This document shows, one piece after another, positions 42,692 to 56,092 of a stretch of DNA of 64,000 nucleotides. Source of the stretch: Symsagittifera roscoffensis. Lineage: Eukaryota; Xenacoelomorpha; Acoela; Convolutidae. The number at the start of each line of letters is the position of its first letter. Position 1 is the stretch's first letter. The DNA lies in assembly GCF_963678635.1 (NCBI RefSeq), contig NC_087069.1, positions 53,418,251-53,482,250 on the forward strand. Reading direction: 5' to 3'. A program made the translations under genes and the position numbers. The notes under the pieces are model-generated. The model saw nothing but the letters and a program-made list of their open reading frames with translations. It did no database searches and was not told the origin of the DNA.

Positions 42692-43630
42692 GGATCTCCA
42701 GACTGATTTAAAATTGATGAGCATCAGGCTTCATTGTTTTTCAAAAACATTGTGTTTAGGGCACAGAAGTATTCAAAAAATCCTTGCTTCTAAGAAACTT
42801 TTATAAGGCCGCTGTATATTAGTGGTGTACATATTGCGCTTCAGACTAGATGGCCCAGATTTGATTTTCACATCCTGTCAAATCTTTAACGAATCACATT
42901 TTCGCAGAACATATTAAAGAGCAAATAGCGAGAAATTGTTGGTGCAAATTGGTTTGCACTAAAGGTTGAAATAAACTGTTCATCTCAAACTGTGAAGTGA
43001 AATTGGTTTCAATCTTATGTAGAAATTTCGTCATGAACGAGTTCACAAAAAAGTCATTTATCTGAAAAGTAAACTCACAGCACACACAAGACGTTTTAAC
43101 TCTTACAATAAAATGTACGAATTCTTTTCCTGTTTTTTCGTTTTCTGTGCAAATATTTAAGACATAGAACTGAAAGTTGACATATGCTACATGAAACTGC
43201 GTGGAAGAGCTAGCCGCATGAAAAAGCCGAGACAGCTTTTTTTAAAAAGCTTAAAAAGCCAGTATATCGTAGCTAGTTTCAGAGGTAATTTTGCTGCGGA
43301 AACGTTCTCATAAAAAGCTCAAGGGTTATGAAGTTGTGGGCTCGAATTGATTTGTCTTGATCTTTACGCAGCGGAAAATTAACATGAAATAATTACTTGC
43401 TCCGGGATCAGAACACGGCTTTATCTGTTTTGACGTTACTTTTTGAAACCTAAATTTTTATTTTAAAAAACTGAAAAATATTTGGTATGAGAATCCTGTG
43501 TATGATATATGATTAAGAGCAGTAATAATTTCAGGAATACGTTTTTTTGGTTGAATTTGAGCATCAGGATAAAATCATTTATAAATGTTTAACCATTTAT
43601 TGACGTGTCATCAAAATTCGAAGAAGATAC
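42692..43630. other. Spacer between the two MITE-4 copies
   Basis: AT-rich. A frame at 42894-43085 (-) has no motif. Nothing supported. Confidence 0.5.
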
Positions 43631-44573
43631 CCGCATCCAGTTTCAAGCGTTAATAATCGATTATATTACGATTTTAGTACCAGTCTCACTAAAATTGAGA
43701 AACAATCGATTTGAATCATTAATAATCGAATATAGTCTTTCTTTTTACAATCAAATTATAATTAGTTATAATCAATTACAATCGATAAAATTCCATTTTT
43801 TATTCGTCTATTTTTCGATACATATAATTGAATACAATGCATTATTTTTATTCAAATTTCTATTTCCTTAGTTTTGCACAAAAATCCATTATAATTGATT
43901 ATTATTGATTATAATCCCTTTTTTGTCCACTTTTGTCTTCGAAGTTGCATTTAAGTTGCTTATATTTTATGCGTTTTGTGGACGTTGGTTCCTATGAAAA
44001 ATGAGAAAAATATTAATTAATTCAATTAATTCTATAAGTTTTTTTTTTCATTTCTACCCCATTAGAATTTATTTGTGATGCTTATTTTAAGCTTTCTTAA
44101 ACACCAAACCTCAGCAAATTGATTTAGTTTCCTGATTGATTCGGAGAATCTGTTTTTCATCTACCGCGGGAATCTTTCCACTAATATGAAAGGATCTCAA
44201 TGAAACCTTTGTTTCGAGGTATAACTTTGTGTTCAGATGAACCAAAGTATTCAAGAGATCTCTCTTTTAGAGATTTTCTTATTGACACAAAAATAATAAC
44301 CCATAAGATAAATTTCGAATAAAGAAAAATTTCGTCAAAATAAGAGATTATAATCGATTATAATTCAAGGGTTTTTAGTGAGGGTTTTTAGTGAGAACTA
44401 TAATAAATTATAATCGATTGTAAGAGATTATAATCTCTTGGAAATCTCACGATTATAATCAATTTTAATTATCTTGAAGACCTAATTTTGATAATTTTAA
44501 TCAAGTATAATTGTCAAAAAATCATCATAATAATCCATTATAATCGATTACTTACGCCTAAACTTGGATGCGG
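43631..44573 (+). mobile_element. MITE-4 copy 2 (943 bp)
   Basis: Same orientation and ends as 41741-42691 (CCGCATCCAG...CTTGGATGCGG). The interior aligns throughout with many substitutions and a short local duplication (GGGTTTTTAGTGA twice near 44370). The flanks differ from those of copy 1, so these are separate insertions or a duplication with changed edges. Confidence 0.75.
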
Positions 44574-44810
44574 ACACTGGGAACTTGTAATCGAAACGCC
44601 CCTTTGAATTAAGACGGAAAAACTGCGCACCATCATCCTGGTAGCGAAGATGATTGTATAATTTTACTAACACACGCAAAATATCAAGTTCAAGCTCATA
44701 AAAACGTCAGTGCACAAAAAGTATCATTGAAGAAAAAATCAAAAAATCATAAAAATCCAAAAATCCAAAAAATCATAAAAACCAAAAAACCCCAAAAATC
44801 CAAAAATCAT
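44574..44810. other. Edge of the 159-bp satellite
   Basis: Unique sequence ending in an irregular run of AAAAATCCAAAAATC/AAAATCATAAAA units (44735-44810), which resembles the A-rich part of the satellite monomer. No gene. Confidence 0.6.
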
Positions 44811-47800
44811 AAGGGTTGTGAGTCGTTTCCATTCAGAATCTATCGTCAAACGAGAAGCCACAGGCAAAAAGAGGCAAATAACAACTTCACATAAGTCAGT
44901 TATGACTCCAAAAATAGTCTCAGAGTGCCAAAAATGACCTAAAAATTCAATTTTTTAATCAAAAATCATAAGGGTTGTGAGTCGTTTCCATTCAGAATCT
45001 ATCGTCAAACGAGAAGCCACAGGCAAGACTAGGCAAATAACAACTTCACATAAGTCAGTTATGTCTCCAAAAATAGTCTCAGAGTGCCAAAAATGACCTA
45101 AAAATTTAAATTTTTTAATCAAAAATCATAAGGTTGTGAGTCGTTTCCATTCAGAATCTATCGTTCAACGAGAAGCCACAGGCAAGACTAGGCAAATAAC
45201 AACTTCACATAAATCAGTTATGACTCCAAAAATAGTCTCAGAGTGCCAAAAATGACCTAAAATTTTCAATTTTTCAATCAAAAATGATAAGGGTTGTGAG
45301 TCGTTTTCATTCAGAATCTATCGTCAAACGAGAAGCCACAGGCAAGACAAGGCAAATAACAACTTCACATAAGTCAGTTATGACTACAAAAATAGTCTCA
45401 GAGTGCCAAAAATGACCTAAAAATTTCAATTTTTTACTCAAAAATCATAAGGCTTGTGAGTCGTTTCCATTCAGAATCTATCGTCAAACGAGAAGCCACA
45501 GGCAAGACAAGGCAAATAACAACTTCACATAAGTCAGTTATGACTCCAAAAATATTCTCAGAGTGCCAAAAATGACCTAAAATTTTCAATTTTTCAATCA
45601 AAAATGATAAGGGTTGTGAGTCGTTTCCATTCAGAATCTATCGTCAAACGAGAAGCCACAGGCAAGACAAGGCAAATAACAACTTCACATAAGTCAGTTA
45701 TGACTCCAAAATAGTCTCAGAGTGCCAAAAATGACTTAAAAAATAAATTCAATTTTTCAATCAAAAATCTTATGGGTTGTGAGTCGTTTTCATTCAGAAT
45801 CTATTGTCAAACAAGAAGCCACAGGCAAGACAAGGCAAATAACAACTTCACATAAGTGAGTTATGACTCCAAAAATAGTCTCAGAGTGCCAAAAATGACC
45901 TAAAAATTCAATTTTTTAATCAAAAATCATAAGGGTTGTGAGTCGTTTCCATTCAGAATCTATCGTCAAACGAGAAGCCACAGGCAAGACTAGGCAAATA
46001 ACAACTTCACATAAGTCAGTTATGACTCCAAAAATAGTATCAGAGTGCCAAAAATGACCTAAAAATTTAAATTTTTTAAACAAAAATTATAAAGGTTGTG
46101 AGTCGTTTCCATTCAGAATCTATCGTTAAACGAGAAGCCACAGGCAAAACAAGGCAAGTAACAACTTCTTATAAGTCAGTTATGACTCCAAAAATAGTCT
46201 CAGAGTGCCAAAAATGATCTAAAATTTTAAATTTTTCAATCAAAAATGATAAGGGTTGTGAGTCGTTTCCATTCAGAATCGATCGTCAAACGAGAAGCCA
46301 CAGGCAAGACAAGGCAAAAAACAACTTCACATAAGTCAGTTATGACTCCAAAAATAGTCTCAGAGTGCCAAAAATGACCTAAAAAGTTCAATTTTTTAAT
46401 CAAAAATCATAAGGGTTGTGAGTCGTTTCCATTCAGAATCTATCGTCAAACGAGAAGCCATAGGCAAGACAAGGCAAATAACAACTTCACATAAGTCAGT
46501 TATGACTCCAAAAATAGTCTCAGAGAGCCAAAAATGATCTAAAATGTTCAATTTTTTAATCAAAAATGATAAGGGTTGTGAGTCGTTTCCATTCAGAATC
46601 TATCGTCAAACGAGAAGTCACAGGCAAGACAAGGCAAATAACAACTTCACATAAGTCAGTTATGACTCAAAAAATAGTCTCAGAGTGCCAAAAATGACCT
46701 AAAAAATTCAATTTTTTACTCAAAAATCATAAGGGTTGTGAGTCGTTTCCATTCAGAATCTATCGTCAAACGAGAAGCCACAGGCAAGACAAGACAAATA
46801 ACAACTTCACATAAGTCAGTTATGACTCCAAAAATAGTCTCAGAGTGCCAAAAATGACCTAAAAAATTCAATTTTTTAATCAAAAATCATAAGGGTTGTG
46901 AGTCGTTTCCATTCAGAATCTATCGTCAAACGAGAAGCCATAGGTAAAACAAGGCAAATAACAACTTCACATATGTCAGTTATGACTCCAAAAATAGTCT
47001 CAGAGTGCCAAAAATGACCTAAAACGTTAAATTTTTTAATCAAAAATGATAAGGGTTGTGAGTCATTTCCTTTCAAAATCTATCGTCAAACGAGAAGTCA
47101 CAGGCAAGACAAGGCAAATAACAACTTCACATAAGTCAATTATGACTTCAAAAATAGTCTCAGAGTGCCAAAAATGACCTAAAAAATTCAATTTTTTACT
47201 CAAAAATCATAAGGGTTGTGAGTCGTTTCCATTCAGAATCTATCGTCAAACGAGAAGCCACAGGCAAGACAAGGCAAATAACAACTTCACATAAATCAGT
47301 TATGACTCCAAAAATATTCTCAGAGTGCCAAAAATGACCTAAAATTTTCAATTTTTCAATCAAAAATGATAAGGGTTGTGAGTCGTTTCCATTCAGAATC
47401 TATCGTCAAACGAGAAGCCACAGGCAAGACAAGGCAAATAACAACTTCACATAAGTCAGTTATGACTCCAAAATAGTCTCAGAGTGCCAAAAATGACTTA
47501 AAAAATTCAATTTTTCAATCAAAAATCTTATGGGTTGTGAGTCGTTTCCATTCAGAATCTATCGTCAAACAAGAAACCACAGGCAAGACAAGGCAAATAA
47601 CAACTTCACATAAGTGAGTTATGACTCCAAAAATAGTCTCAGAGTGCCAAAAATGACCTAAAAATTCAATTTTTTAATCAAAAATCATAAGGGTTGTGAG
47701 TCGTTTCCATTCAGAATCTATCGTCAAACGAGAAGCCACAGGCAAGACTAGGCAAATAACAACTTCACATAAGTCAGTTATGACTCCAAAAATAGTCTCA

Positions 47801-50800
47801 GAGTGCCAAAAATGACCTAAAAATTTAAATTTTTTTAGCAAAAATCATAAAGGTTGTGAGTCGTTTCCATTCAGAATCTATCGTTAAACGAGAAGCCACA
47901 GGCAAACCAAGGCAAGTAACAACTTCTTATAAGTCAGTTATGACTCCAAAAATAGTCTCAGAGTGCCAAAAATGATCTAAAATTTTAAATTTTTCAATCA
48001 AAAATGATAAGGGTTGTGAGTCGTTTCCATTCAGAATCTATCGTCAAACGAGAAGCCACAGGCAAGACAAGGCAAATAACAACTTCACATAAGTCAGTTA
48101 TGACTCCAAAATAGTCTCAGAGTGCCAAAAATGACTTAAAAAATTCAATTTTTCAATCAAAAATCGTATGGGTTGTGAGTCGTTTCCATTCAGAATCTAT
48201 CGTCAAACAAGAAACCACAGGCAAGACAAGGCAAATAACAACTTCACATAAGTGAGTTATGACTCCAAAAATAGTCTCAGAGTGCCAAAAATGACCTAAA
48301 AATTCAATTTATTAATCAAAAATCATAAGGGTTGTGAGTCGTTTCCATTCAGAATCTATCGTCAAACGAGAAGCCACAGGCAATACTAGGCAAATAACAA
48401 CTTCACATACGTCAGTTATGACTCCAAAAATAGTCTCAGAGTGCCAAAAATGACCTAAAAATTTAAATTTTTTTAGCAAAAATCATAAAGGTTGTGAGTC
48501 GTTTCCATTCAGAATCTATCGTTAAACGAGAAGCCACAGGCAAACCAAGGCAAGTAACAACTTCTTATAAGTCAGTTATGACTCCAAAAATAGTCTCAGA
48601 GTGCCAAAAATGATCTAAAATTTTAAATTTTTCAATCAAAAATGATAAGGGTTGTGAGTCGTCTCCATTCAGAATCGATCGTCAAACGAGAAGCCACAGG
48701 CAAGACAAGGCAAAAAACAACTTCACATAAGTCAGTTATGACTCCAAAAATAGTCTCAGAGTGCCAAAAATGACCTAAAAAATTCAATTTTTTAATCAAA
48801 AATCATAGGGGTTGTGAGTCGTTTCCATTCAGAATCTATCGTCAAACGAGAAGCCATAGGAAAGACAAGGCAAATGACAACTTCACATAAGTCAGTTATG
48901 ACTCCAAAAATAGTCTCAGAGAGCCAAAAATGATCTAAAATGTTCAATTTTTTAATCAAAAATGATAAGGGTTGTGAGTCGTTTCCATTCAGAATCTATC
49001 GTCAAACGAGAAGTCACAGGCAAGACAAGGCAAATAACAACTTCACATAAGTCAGTTATGACTCAAAAAATAGTCTCAGAGTGCCAAAAATGACCTAAAA
49101 AATTCAATTTTTTACTCAAAAATCATAGGGGTTGTGAGTCGTTTCCATTCAGAATCTATCGTCAAACGAGAAGCCTCAGGCAAGACAAGACAAATAACAA
49201 TTTCACATAAGTCAGTTATGACTCCAAAAATAATCTCAGAGTGCCAAAAATGACCTAAAAAATTCAATTTTTTAATCAAAAATCATAAGGGTTGTGAGTC
49301 GTTTCCATTCAGAATCTATCGTCAAACGAGAAGCCATAGGTAAAACAAGGCAAATAACAACTTCACATATGTCAGTTATGACTCAAAAAATAGTCTCAGA
49401 GTGCCAAAAATGACCTAAGACGTTCAATTTTTTAATCAAAAATGATAAGGGTTGTGAGTCATTTCCTTTCAAAATCTATCGTCAAACGAGAAGTCACAGG
49501 CAAGACAAGGCAAATAACAACTTCACATAAGTCAATTATGACTCCAAAAATAGTCTCAGAGTGCCAAAAATGACCTAAAAAATTCAATTTTTTACTCAAA
49601 AATCATAAGGGTTGTGAGTCGTTTCCATTCAGAATCTATCGTCAAACGAGAAGCCATAGGAAAGACAAGGCAAATGACAACTTCACATAAGTCAGTTATG
49701 ACTCCAAAAATAGTCTCAGAGAGCCAAAAATGATCTAAAATGTTCAATTTTTTAATCAAAAATGATAAGGGTTGTGAGTCGTTTCCATTCAGAATCTATC
49801 GTCAAACGAGAAGTCACAGGCAAGACAAGGCAAATAACAACTTCACATAAGTCAGTTATGACTCAAAAAATAGTCTCAGAGTGCCAAAAATGACCTAAAA
49901 AATTCAATTTTTTACTCAAAAATCATAGGGGTTGTGAGTCGTTTCCATTCAGAATCTATCGTCAAACGAGAAGCCACAGGCAAGACAAGACAAATAACAA
50001 TTTCACATAAGTCAGTTATGACTCCAAAAATAGTCTCAGAGTGCCAAAAATGACCTAAAAAATTCAATTTTTTAATCAAAAATCATAAGGGTTGTGAGTC
50101 GTTTCCATTCAGAATCTATCGTCAAACGAGAAGCCACAGGCAAGACAAGGCAAAAAACAACATCACATAAGTCAGTTATGACTCCAAAAATAGTCTCAGA
50201 GTGCCAAAAATGACCTAAAAAATTCAATTTTTTAATCAAAAATCATAGGGGTTGTGAGTCGTTTCCATTCAGAATCTATCGTCAAACGAGAAGCCATAGG
50301 AAAGACAAGGCAAATGACAACTTCACATAAGTCAGTTATGACTCCAAAAATAGTCTCAGAGTGCCAAAAATGACCTAAAAAATTCAATTTTTTAATCAAA
50401 AATCATAGGGGTTGTGAGTCGTTTCCATTCAGAATCTATCGTCAAACGAGAAGCCATAGGAAAGACAAGGCAAATGACAACTTCACATAAGTCAGTTATG
50501 ACTCCAAAAATAGTCTCAGAGAGCCAAAAATGATCTAAAATGTTCAATTTTTTAATCAAAAATGATAAGGGTTGTGAGTCGTTTCCATTCAGAATCTATC
50601 GTCAAACGAGAAGCCACAGGCAAGACAAGACAAATAACAATTTCACATAAGTCAGTTATGACTCCAAAAATAGTCTCAGAGTGCCAAAAATGATCTAAAA
50701 TTTTAAATTTTTCAATCAAAAATGATAAGGGTTGTGAGTCGTCTCCATTCAGAATCGATCGTCAAACGAGAAGCCACAGGCAAGACAAGGCAAAAAACAA

Positions 50801-53800
50801 CTTCACATAAGTCAGTTATGACTCCAAAAATAGTCTCAGAGTGCCAAAAATGACCTAAAAAATTCAATTTTTTAATCAAAAATCATAGGGGTTGTGAGTC
50901 GTTTCCATTCAGAATCTATCGTCAAACGAGAAGCCATAGGAAAGACAAGGCAAATGACAACTTCACATAAGTCAGTTATGACTCCAAAAATAGTCTCAGA
51001 GAGCCAAAAATGATCTAAAATGTTCAATTTTTTAATCAAAAATGATAAGGGTTGTGAGTCGTTTCCATTCAGAATCTATCGTCAAACGAGAAGTCACAGG
51101 CAAGACAAGGCAAATAACAACTTCACATAAGTCAGTTATGACTCAAAAAATAGTCTCAGAGTGCCAAAAATGACCTAAAAAATTCAATTTTTTACTCAAA
51201 AATCATAGGGGTTGTGAGTCGTTTCCATTCAGAATCTATCGTCAAACGAGAAGCCACAGGCAAGACAAGACAAATAACAATTTCACATAAGTCAGTTATG
51301 ACTCCAAAAATAGTCTCAGAGTGCCAAAAATGACCTAAAAAATTCAATTTTTTAATCAAAAATCATAAGGGTTGTGAGTCGTTTCCATTCAGAATCTATC
51401 GTCAAACGAGAAGCCATAGGTAAAACAAGGCAAATAACAACTTCACATATGTCAGTTATGACTCCAAAAATAGTCTCAGAGTGCCAAAAATGACCTAAGA
51501 CGTTCAATTTTTTAATCAAAAATGATAAGGGTTGTGAGTCATTTCCTTTCAAAATCTATCGTCAAACGAGAAGTCACAGGCAAGACAAGGCAAATAACAA
51601 CTTCACATAAGTCAATTATGACTCCAAAAATAGTCTCAGAGTGCCAAAAATGACCTAAAAAATTCAATTTTTTACTCAAAAATCATAAGGGTTGTGAGTC
51701 GTTTCCATTCAGAATCTATCGTCAAACGAGAAGCCACAGGCAAGACAAGGCAAGTAACAACTTCACATAAGTCAGTTATGACTCCAAAAATAGTCTCAGA
51801 GTTCCAAAAAAGACCTACAAAATTCAATTTTTCAATCAAAAATCATAAGGGTTGTGAGTCGTTTCCATTCAAAATCTATCGTTAAACGAGAAGCCACAGG
51901 CAAGACTAGGCAAATAACAACTTCACATAAGTCAGTTATTACTCCAAAAATAGTCTCAGAGTGCCAAAAATGACCTAAAAATTCAATTTTTTAATCAAAA
52001 ATCATAAGGATTGTGAGCCGTTTCCATTCAGAATCTATCGTCAAACGAGAAGCCACAGGCAAGACTAGGCAAATAACAACTTCACATAAGTCAGTTATGA
52101 CTCCAAAAAAAGTCTCAGGGTGCCAAAAATGACCTAAAAAATTAAATTTTTTAATCAAAAATCATAAGGGTTGTGAGTCGTTTCCATTCAGAATCTATCG
52201 TCAAACGAGAAGCCACAGGCAAGACAAGGCAAATAACAACTTCACATAAGTCAGTTATGACTCCAAAAATAGTCTCAGAGTTCCAAAAATGATCTAAAAA
52301 ACTCAATTTTTCAATCAAAAATCATAAGGGATGTGAGTCGTTTCCATTCAGAATCTATCGTTAAACGAGAAGCCACAGGCAAGACTAGGCAAATAACAAC
52401 TTCACATAAGTCAGTTATGACTCCAAAAATAGTCTCAGAGTGCCAAAAACGACCTAAAAATTCAATTTTTTTATCGAAAATCATAAGGGTTGTGAGTCGT
52501 TTCCATTCAGAATCTATCGTCAAACGAGAAGCCACAGGCAAGACTAGGCAAATAACAACTTCACATAAGTCAGTTATGACTCTAAAAATAGTCTCAGAGT
52601 GCCAAAAATGACCTATAAAATTCAATTTTTCAATCAAAAATCATAAGTGTTGTGAGTCGTTTTCATTCAGAATCTATCGTTAAACGAGAAGCCACAGGCA
52701 AGACTAGGCAAATAACATCTTCACATAAGTCAGTTATGACTCCAAAAATAGTCTCAGAGTGCCAAAAATGACCTAAAAATTCAATTTTTTAATCAAAAAT
52801 CATAAGGGCTGTGAGTCGTTTCCATTCAGAATCTATCGTCAAACGAGAAGCCACAGGCAAGACTAGGCAAATAACAACTTCACATAAGTCAGTTATGACT
52901 CCAAAAATAGTCTCAAAGTGCCAAAAATGACCTAAAAAATTAAATTTTTTAATCAAAAATCATAAGGGTTGTGAGTCGTTTCCATTCAGAATCTATCGTT
53001 AAACGAGAAGCCACAGGCAAGACTAGGCAAATAACAACTTCACATAAGTCAGTTATGACTCCAAAACTAGTCTCAGAGTGCCAAAAATGACCTAAAAAAT
53101 TCAATTTTTTAATCAAAAATCATAAGGGTTATGAGTCGTTTCCATTCAGAATCGATCGTCAAACGAGAAGCCACAGGCAAGACAAGGCAAAAAACAACTT
53201 CACATAAGTCAGTTAAGACTCCAAAAATAGTCTCAGAGTGCCAAAAATGACCTAAAAAATTCAATTTTTCAATCAAAAATCATAAGGGTTGTGAGTCGTT
53301 TCCATTCAGAATCTATCGTTAAACGAGAAGCCACAGGCAAGACTAGGCAAATAACATCTTCACATAAGTCAGTTATGACTCCAAAAATAGTCTCAGAGTG
53401 CCAAAAATGACCTAAAAATTCAATTTTTTAATCAAAAATCATAAGGGCTGTGAGTCGTTTCCATTCAGAATCTATCGTCAAACGAGAAGCCACAGGCAAG
53501 ACTAGGCAAATAACAACTTCACATAAGTCAGTTATGACTCCAAAAATAGTCTCAGAGTGCCAAAAATGACCTAAAAAATTAAGATTTTTTAATCAAAAAT
53601 CATAAGGGTTGTGAGTCGTTTCCATTCAGAATCTATCGTTAAACGAGAAGCCACAGGCAAGACTAGGCAAATAACAACTTCACATAAGTCAGTTATGACT
53701 CCAAAACTAGTCTCAGAGTGCCAAAAATGACCTAAAAAATTCAATTTTTTAATCAAAAATCATAAGGGTTATGAGTCGTTTCTATTCAGAATCGATCGTC

Positions 53801-53920
53801 AAACGAGAAGCCACAGGCAAGACAAGGCAAAAAACAACTTCACATAAGTCAGTTATGACTCCAAAAATAGTCTCAGAGTGCCAAAAATGACCTAAAAAAT
53901 TCAATTTTTCAATCAAAAAT
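44811..53920 (+). repeat. 159-160-bp tandem satellite, ~57 monomers, ends at gap
   Basis: The monomer core is AGGGTTGTGAGTCGTTTCCA, CAGAATCTATCGTCAAACGA, GAAGCCACAGGCAAGAC, ACATAAGTCAGTTATGACTC and GTGCCAAAAATGACC. Higher-order repeats are evident: variants are shared at offsets of about 4476 bases (46876 and 51352, 28 units), 2080 bases (CGTCTCCATTCAGAATCGAT at 48660 and 50740, 13 units) and 640 bases (47471 and 48110, four units). True length is unknown because of the gap. Confidence 0.97.
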
Positions 53921-54120
53921 NNNNNNNNNNNNNNNNNNNNNNNNNNNNNNNNNNNNNNNNNNNNNNNNNNNNNNNNNNNNNNNNNNNNNNNNNNNNNNNN
54001 NNNNNNNNNNNNNNNNNNNNNNNNNNNNNNNNNNNNNNNNNNNNNNNNNNNNNNNNNNNNNNNNNNNNNNNNNNNNNNNNNNNNNNNNNNNNNNNNNNNN
54101 NNNNNNNNNNNNNNNNNNNN
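53921..54120. other. Assembly gap (200 N)
   Basis: Exactly 200 N separating the 159-bp satellite from the right arm of the inverted duplication. Neither the array end nor the arm end is known. Confidence 0.99.
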
Positions 54121-54289
54121 TATAACTTTTTTGCATGCATCTTTGATCTGAACTACGGATTAGATGGACGCGCGCGTTCGGCTCTCGTCAAAACTGCAAC
54201 AAGCGAGCTCACCAACTGACCATCAAATTAGCTCCGGTCCTTTTTTGGTCCGCACAGTCTGCACTAGTTTTATTTGTTACACCAAAATA

Positions 54290-54486
54290 CGCACGAAAAA
54301 ACTATAGACAAGAAAAACATTTAACTTTTCAAAAATTGATTACACGGCGTTTTGCATGTAACGAAGGTTGTTGAACTTGTTCACTTGTTCACGCTGACAC
54401 GTTTTGATGCAGTTAATTACCAGAAAAAAAATTTAAAAGCTTCCACATTCAGAAAAATCAAGGGTGAGGGGAACTGGAAAAGAGCC
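54290..54486 (-). mobile_element. MITE-1 copy, right arm
   Basis: Ends in GAACTGGAAAAGAGCC at 54486 and contains GTTCACGCTGACACGTTTTG. Mirror of 32108-32330. The other terminus is lost. Confidence 0.7.
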
Positions 54487-54599
54487 AACTTGTTGGCTCT
54501 ATTCTGCTCATTTTATTTTAAAAAACAGAATCAGTTTTATATTCGCAAAATATAATCGAAATACTGTGACCTTATTGACGGAAACGTTACACTGTGCAG

Positions 54600-55330
54600 G
54601 CCTAAAGGAAATGATTTGGCGTCAAAGCCTCCAGACTATCTGAGTCTTCAGAAACAGGAGTGAGCGGACGGGCGTTAAGTGAACTTTCAAATACGCACAT
54701 GGTTGAGTTCATCGTCAGTCAATTTTCTTGACCCTAAGATTGCGTAAAACACGCACTTAAAATTGCGCACCATTCGTTCCCATGCTCCACATTGATGTGG
54801 TGCACTAGGTCGATTATATTTCCACCTGATGCTTTTGTGTACGAGCGACAGTGGAGCTTCTACGTTTCAATTTTTGTTGCACAGAAGAAGCTCTTTTTCG
54901 GCTCCTACAAAGTTCGTTCTAGTGTCCGACCAAATTACCGAGGGTTTTCCTCGCCGAGAAATAAAGCGCTCGATAGCCATCACCTTGAGTCTATGGATGG
55001 AACCATCGCAATGTGAATTGAGCTAGTCCTTTAAGCAAGTAAATCGAAAAACCCATCGTTTCTCGGAAAATCGACGAATGGTTACATGAAATGGTCCAAA
55101 GTAGTAACCTAGACGCTCTGCATGAATGTCAGACATCATTGGAGTAACGGTTTTGCTTTCGTTTTCTACAGCAGACACAATGTGTCTCAATAGCTCTTAC
55201 TGTAGAAACCCAAGCGTAGTACAACAAATTGCCGATGAATTACGGAACGGAGGTAGTCGACACACTGATGTTTGCGCTTAATGTGATAAAAACGGAGAAA
55301 CAATCGGGTTAAGCGATGGCGGCTATCCAA
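54600..55330 (-). pseudogene. BEL/Pao integrase remnant, right arm, first Asp deleted
   Basis: The second-Asp region (SVIWSDT) and the Glu region (APHQCGAWERMVRN) are present. Around 55100, however, the left copy's 33 bases coding for the stretch before YFGPF are missing, so VDYFGPF becomes GYYFGPF and the first catalytic Asp is gone. The deletion is in frame. Other stops occur. Confidence 0.78.
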
Positions 55331-55739
55331 AAAGTTGCGGAGAGACGTCGGATACAGCCGGTAGATTTAACCAAACCGTTCGGTCCGATAGAAAGCGAAC
55401 ACGATGATATTCGACTCGATGTTTTCACATGTTTTTCAGCTGCTAATTACTTACTTTCAGCTGGGATTGACTCTGACTGCGAAAGTTGCAAAAGTTTTTC
55501 CTCTGCAAGAACAAATTCGGCCGGACCAACTATAGCCTTAAGTGGCGATCTGTCAGCCTATGCCTAGGTCAGAGTCTCAAGATATATGCGACCAGCCGCT
55601 CTATCTTGAAGAACGATCTTACTCCTCCCAAGGGAAGACAAAGTCAGTCGAACCTGCAGTGCACGAAAAAATTGGAGCGACCTCTAAACCCTCATTCAGA
55701 TCGTAGACCGGACCATCTCGGCAAATTTTCTCAGTAACT

Positions 55740-56092
55740 TCCCTGTTTGGATTGAAAGGTCAAACAGAATTTTTCAAAAAGGAAAGGCCGTTGACCCGAT
55801 TGCTTTGCTTGAAGGAGTCAGCAGTTATAACTCTAGTTCCAGTGTCAGCGGGTCGTCTCCACTCAAAACATGGAACTTTTGGTCAATTGATGCTGACTCC
55901 AGAATCTCGGGTACTCGATTGGCTACAAAAACGGGCTGTTTGCTTGCCGAGTTTAAACCACTGAAGGACTATAGTGATGTCAGTCCACTTGAACACTTTG
56001 AAAATACTCAGTGTCAGAGCTTTCTTGATATCATCTTTCAGACCAGAAGCCTGAAGCGCAGCTTGAAGTTCCAACTTCGGAAATGAGAGCAC
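55740..56092 (-). pseudogene. BEL/Pao RNase H remnant, right arm
   Basis: MLSFPKLELQAALQASGLKD, then KALTLSIFKVFKWTDITIVL, QWFKLGKQTARF. Mirror of 30575-31110, with the TAG of the left copy replaced by a sense codon. Upstream it joins directly to gag-pol sequence that in the left arm lies at 29235. Confidence 0.72.

Noticed and set aside
52311-52637. 108-residue minus-strand frame and its shorter relatives in the 159-bp satellite
   Set aside because: It spans two monomers that happen to be 159 bases (a multiple of three) and reads the same repeat twice. It is not found as an open frame across most of the array.
44811-53920. Regularly repeated units that might suggest a CRISPR array
   Set aside because: The whole ~160-bp unit is repeated without unique spacers, the genome is eukaryotic, and there are no cas genes.
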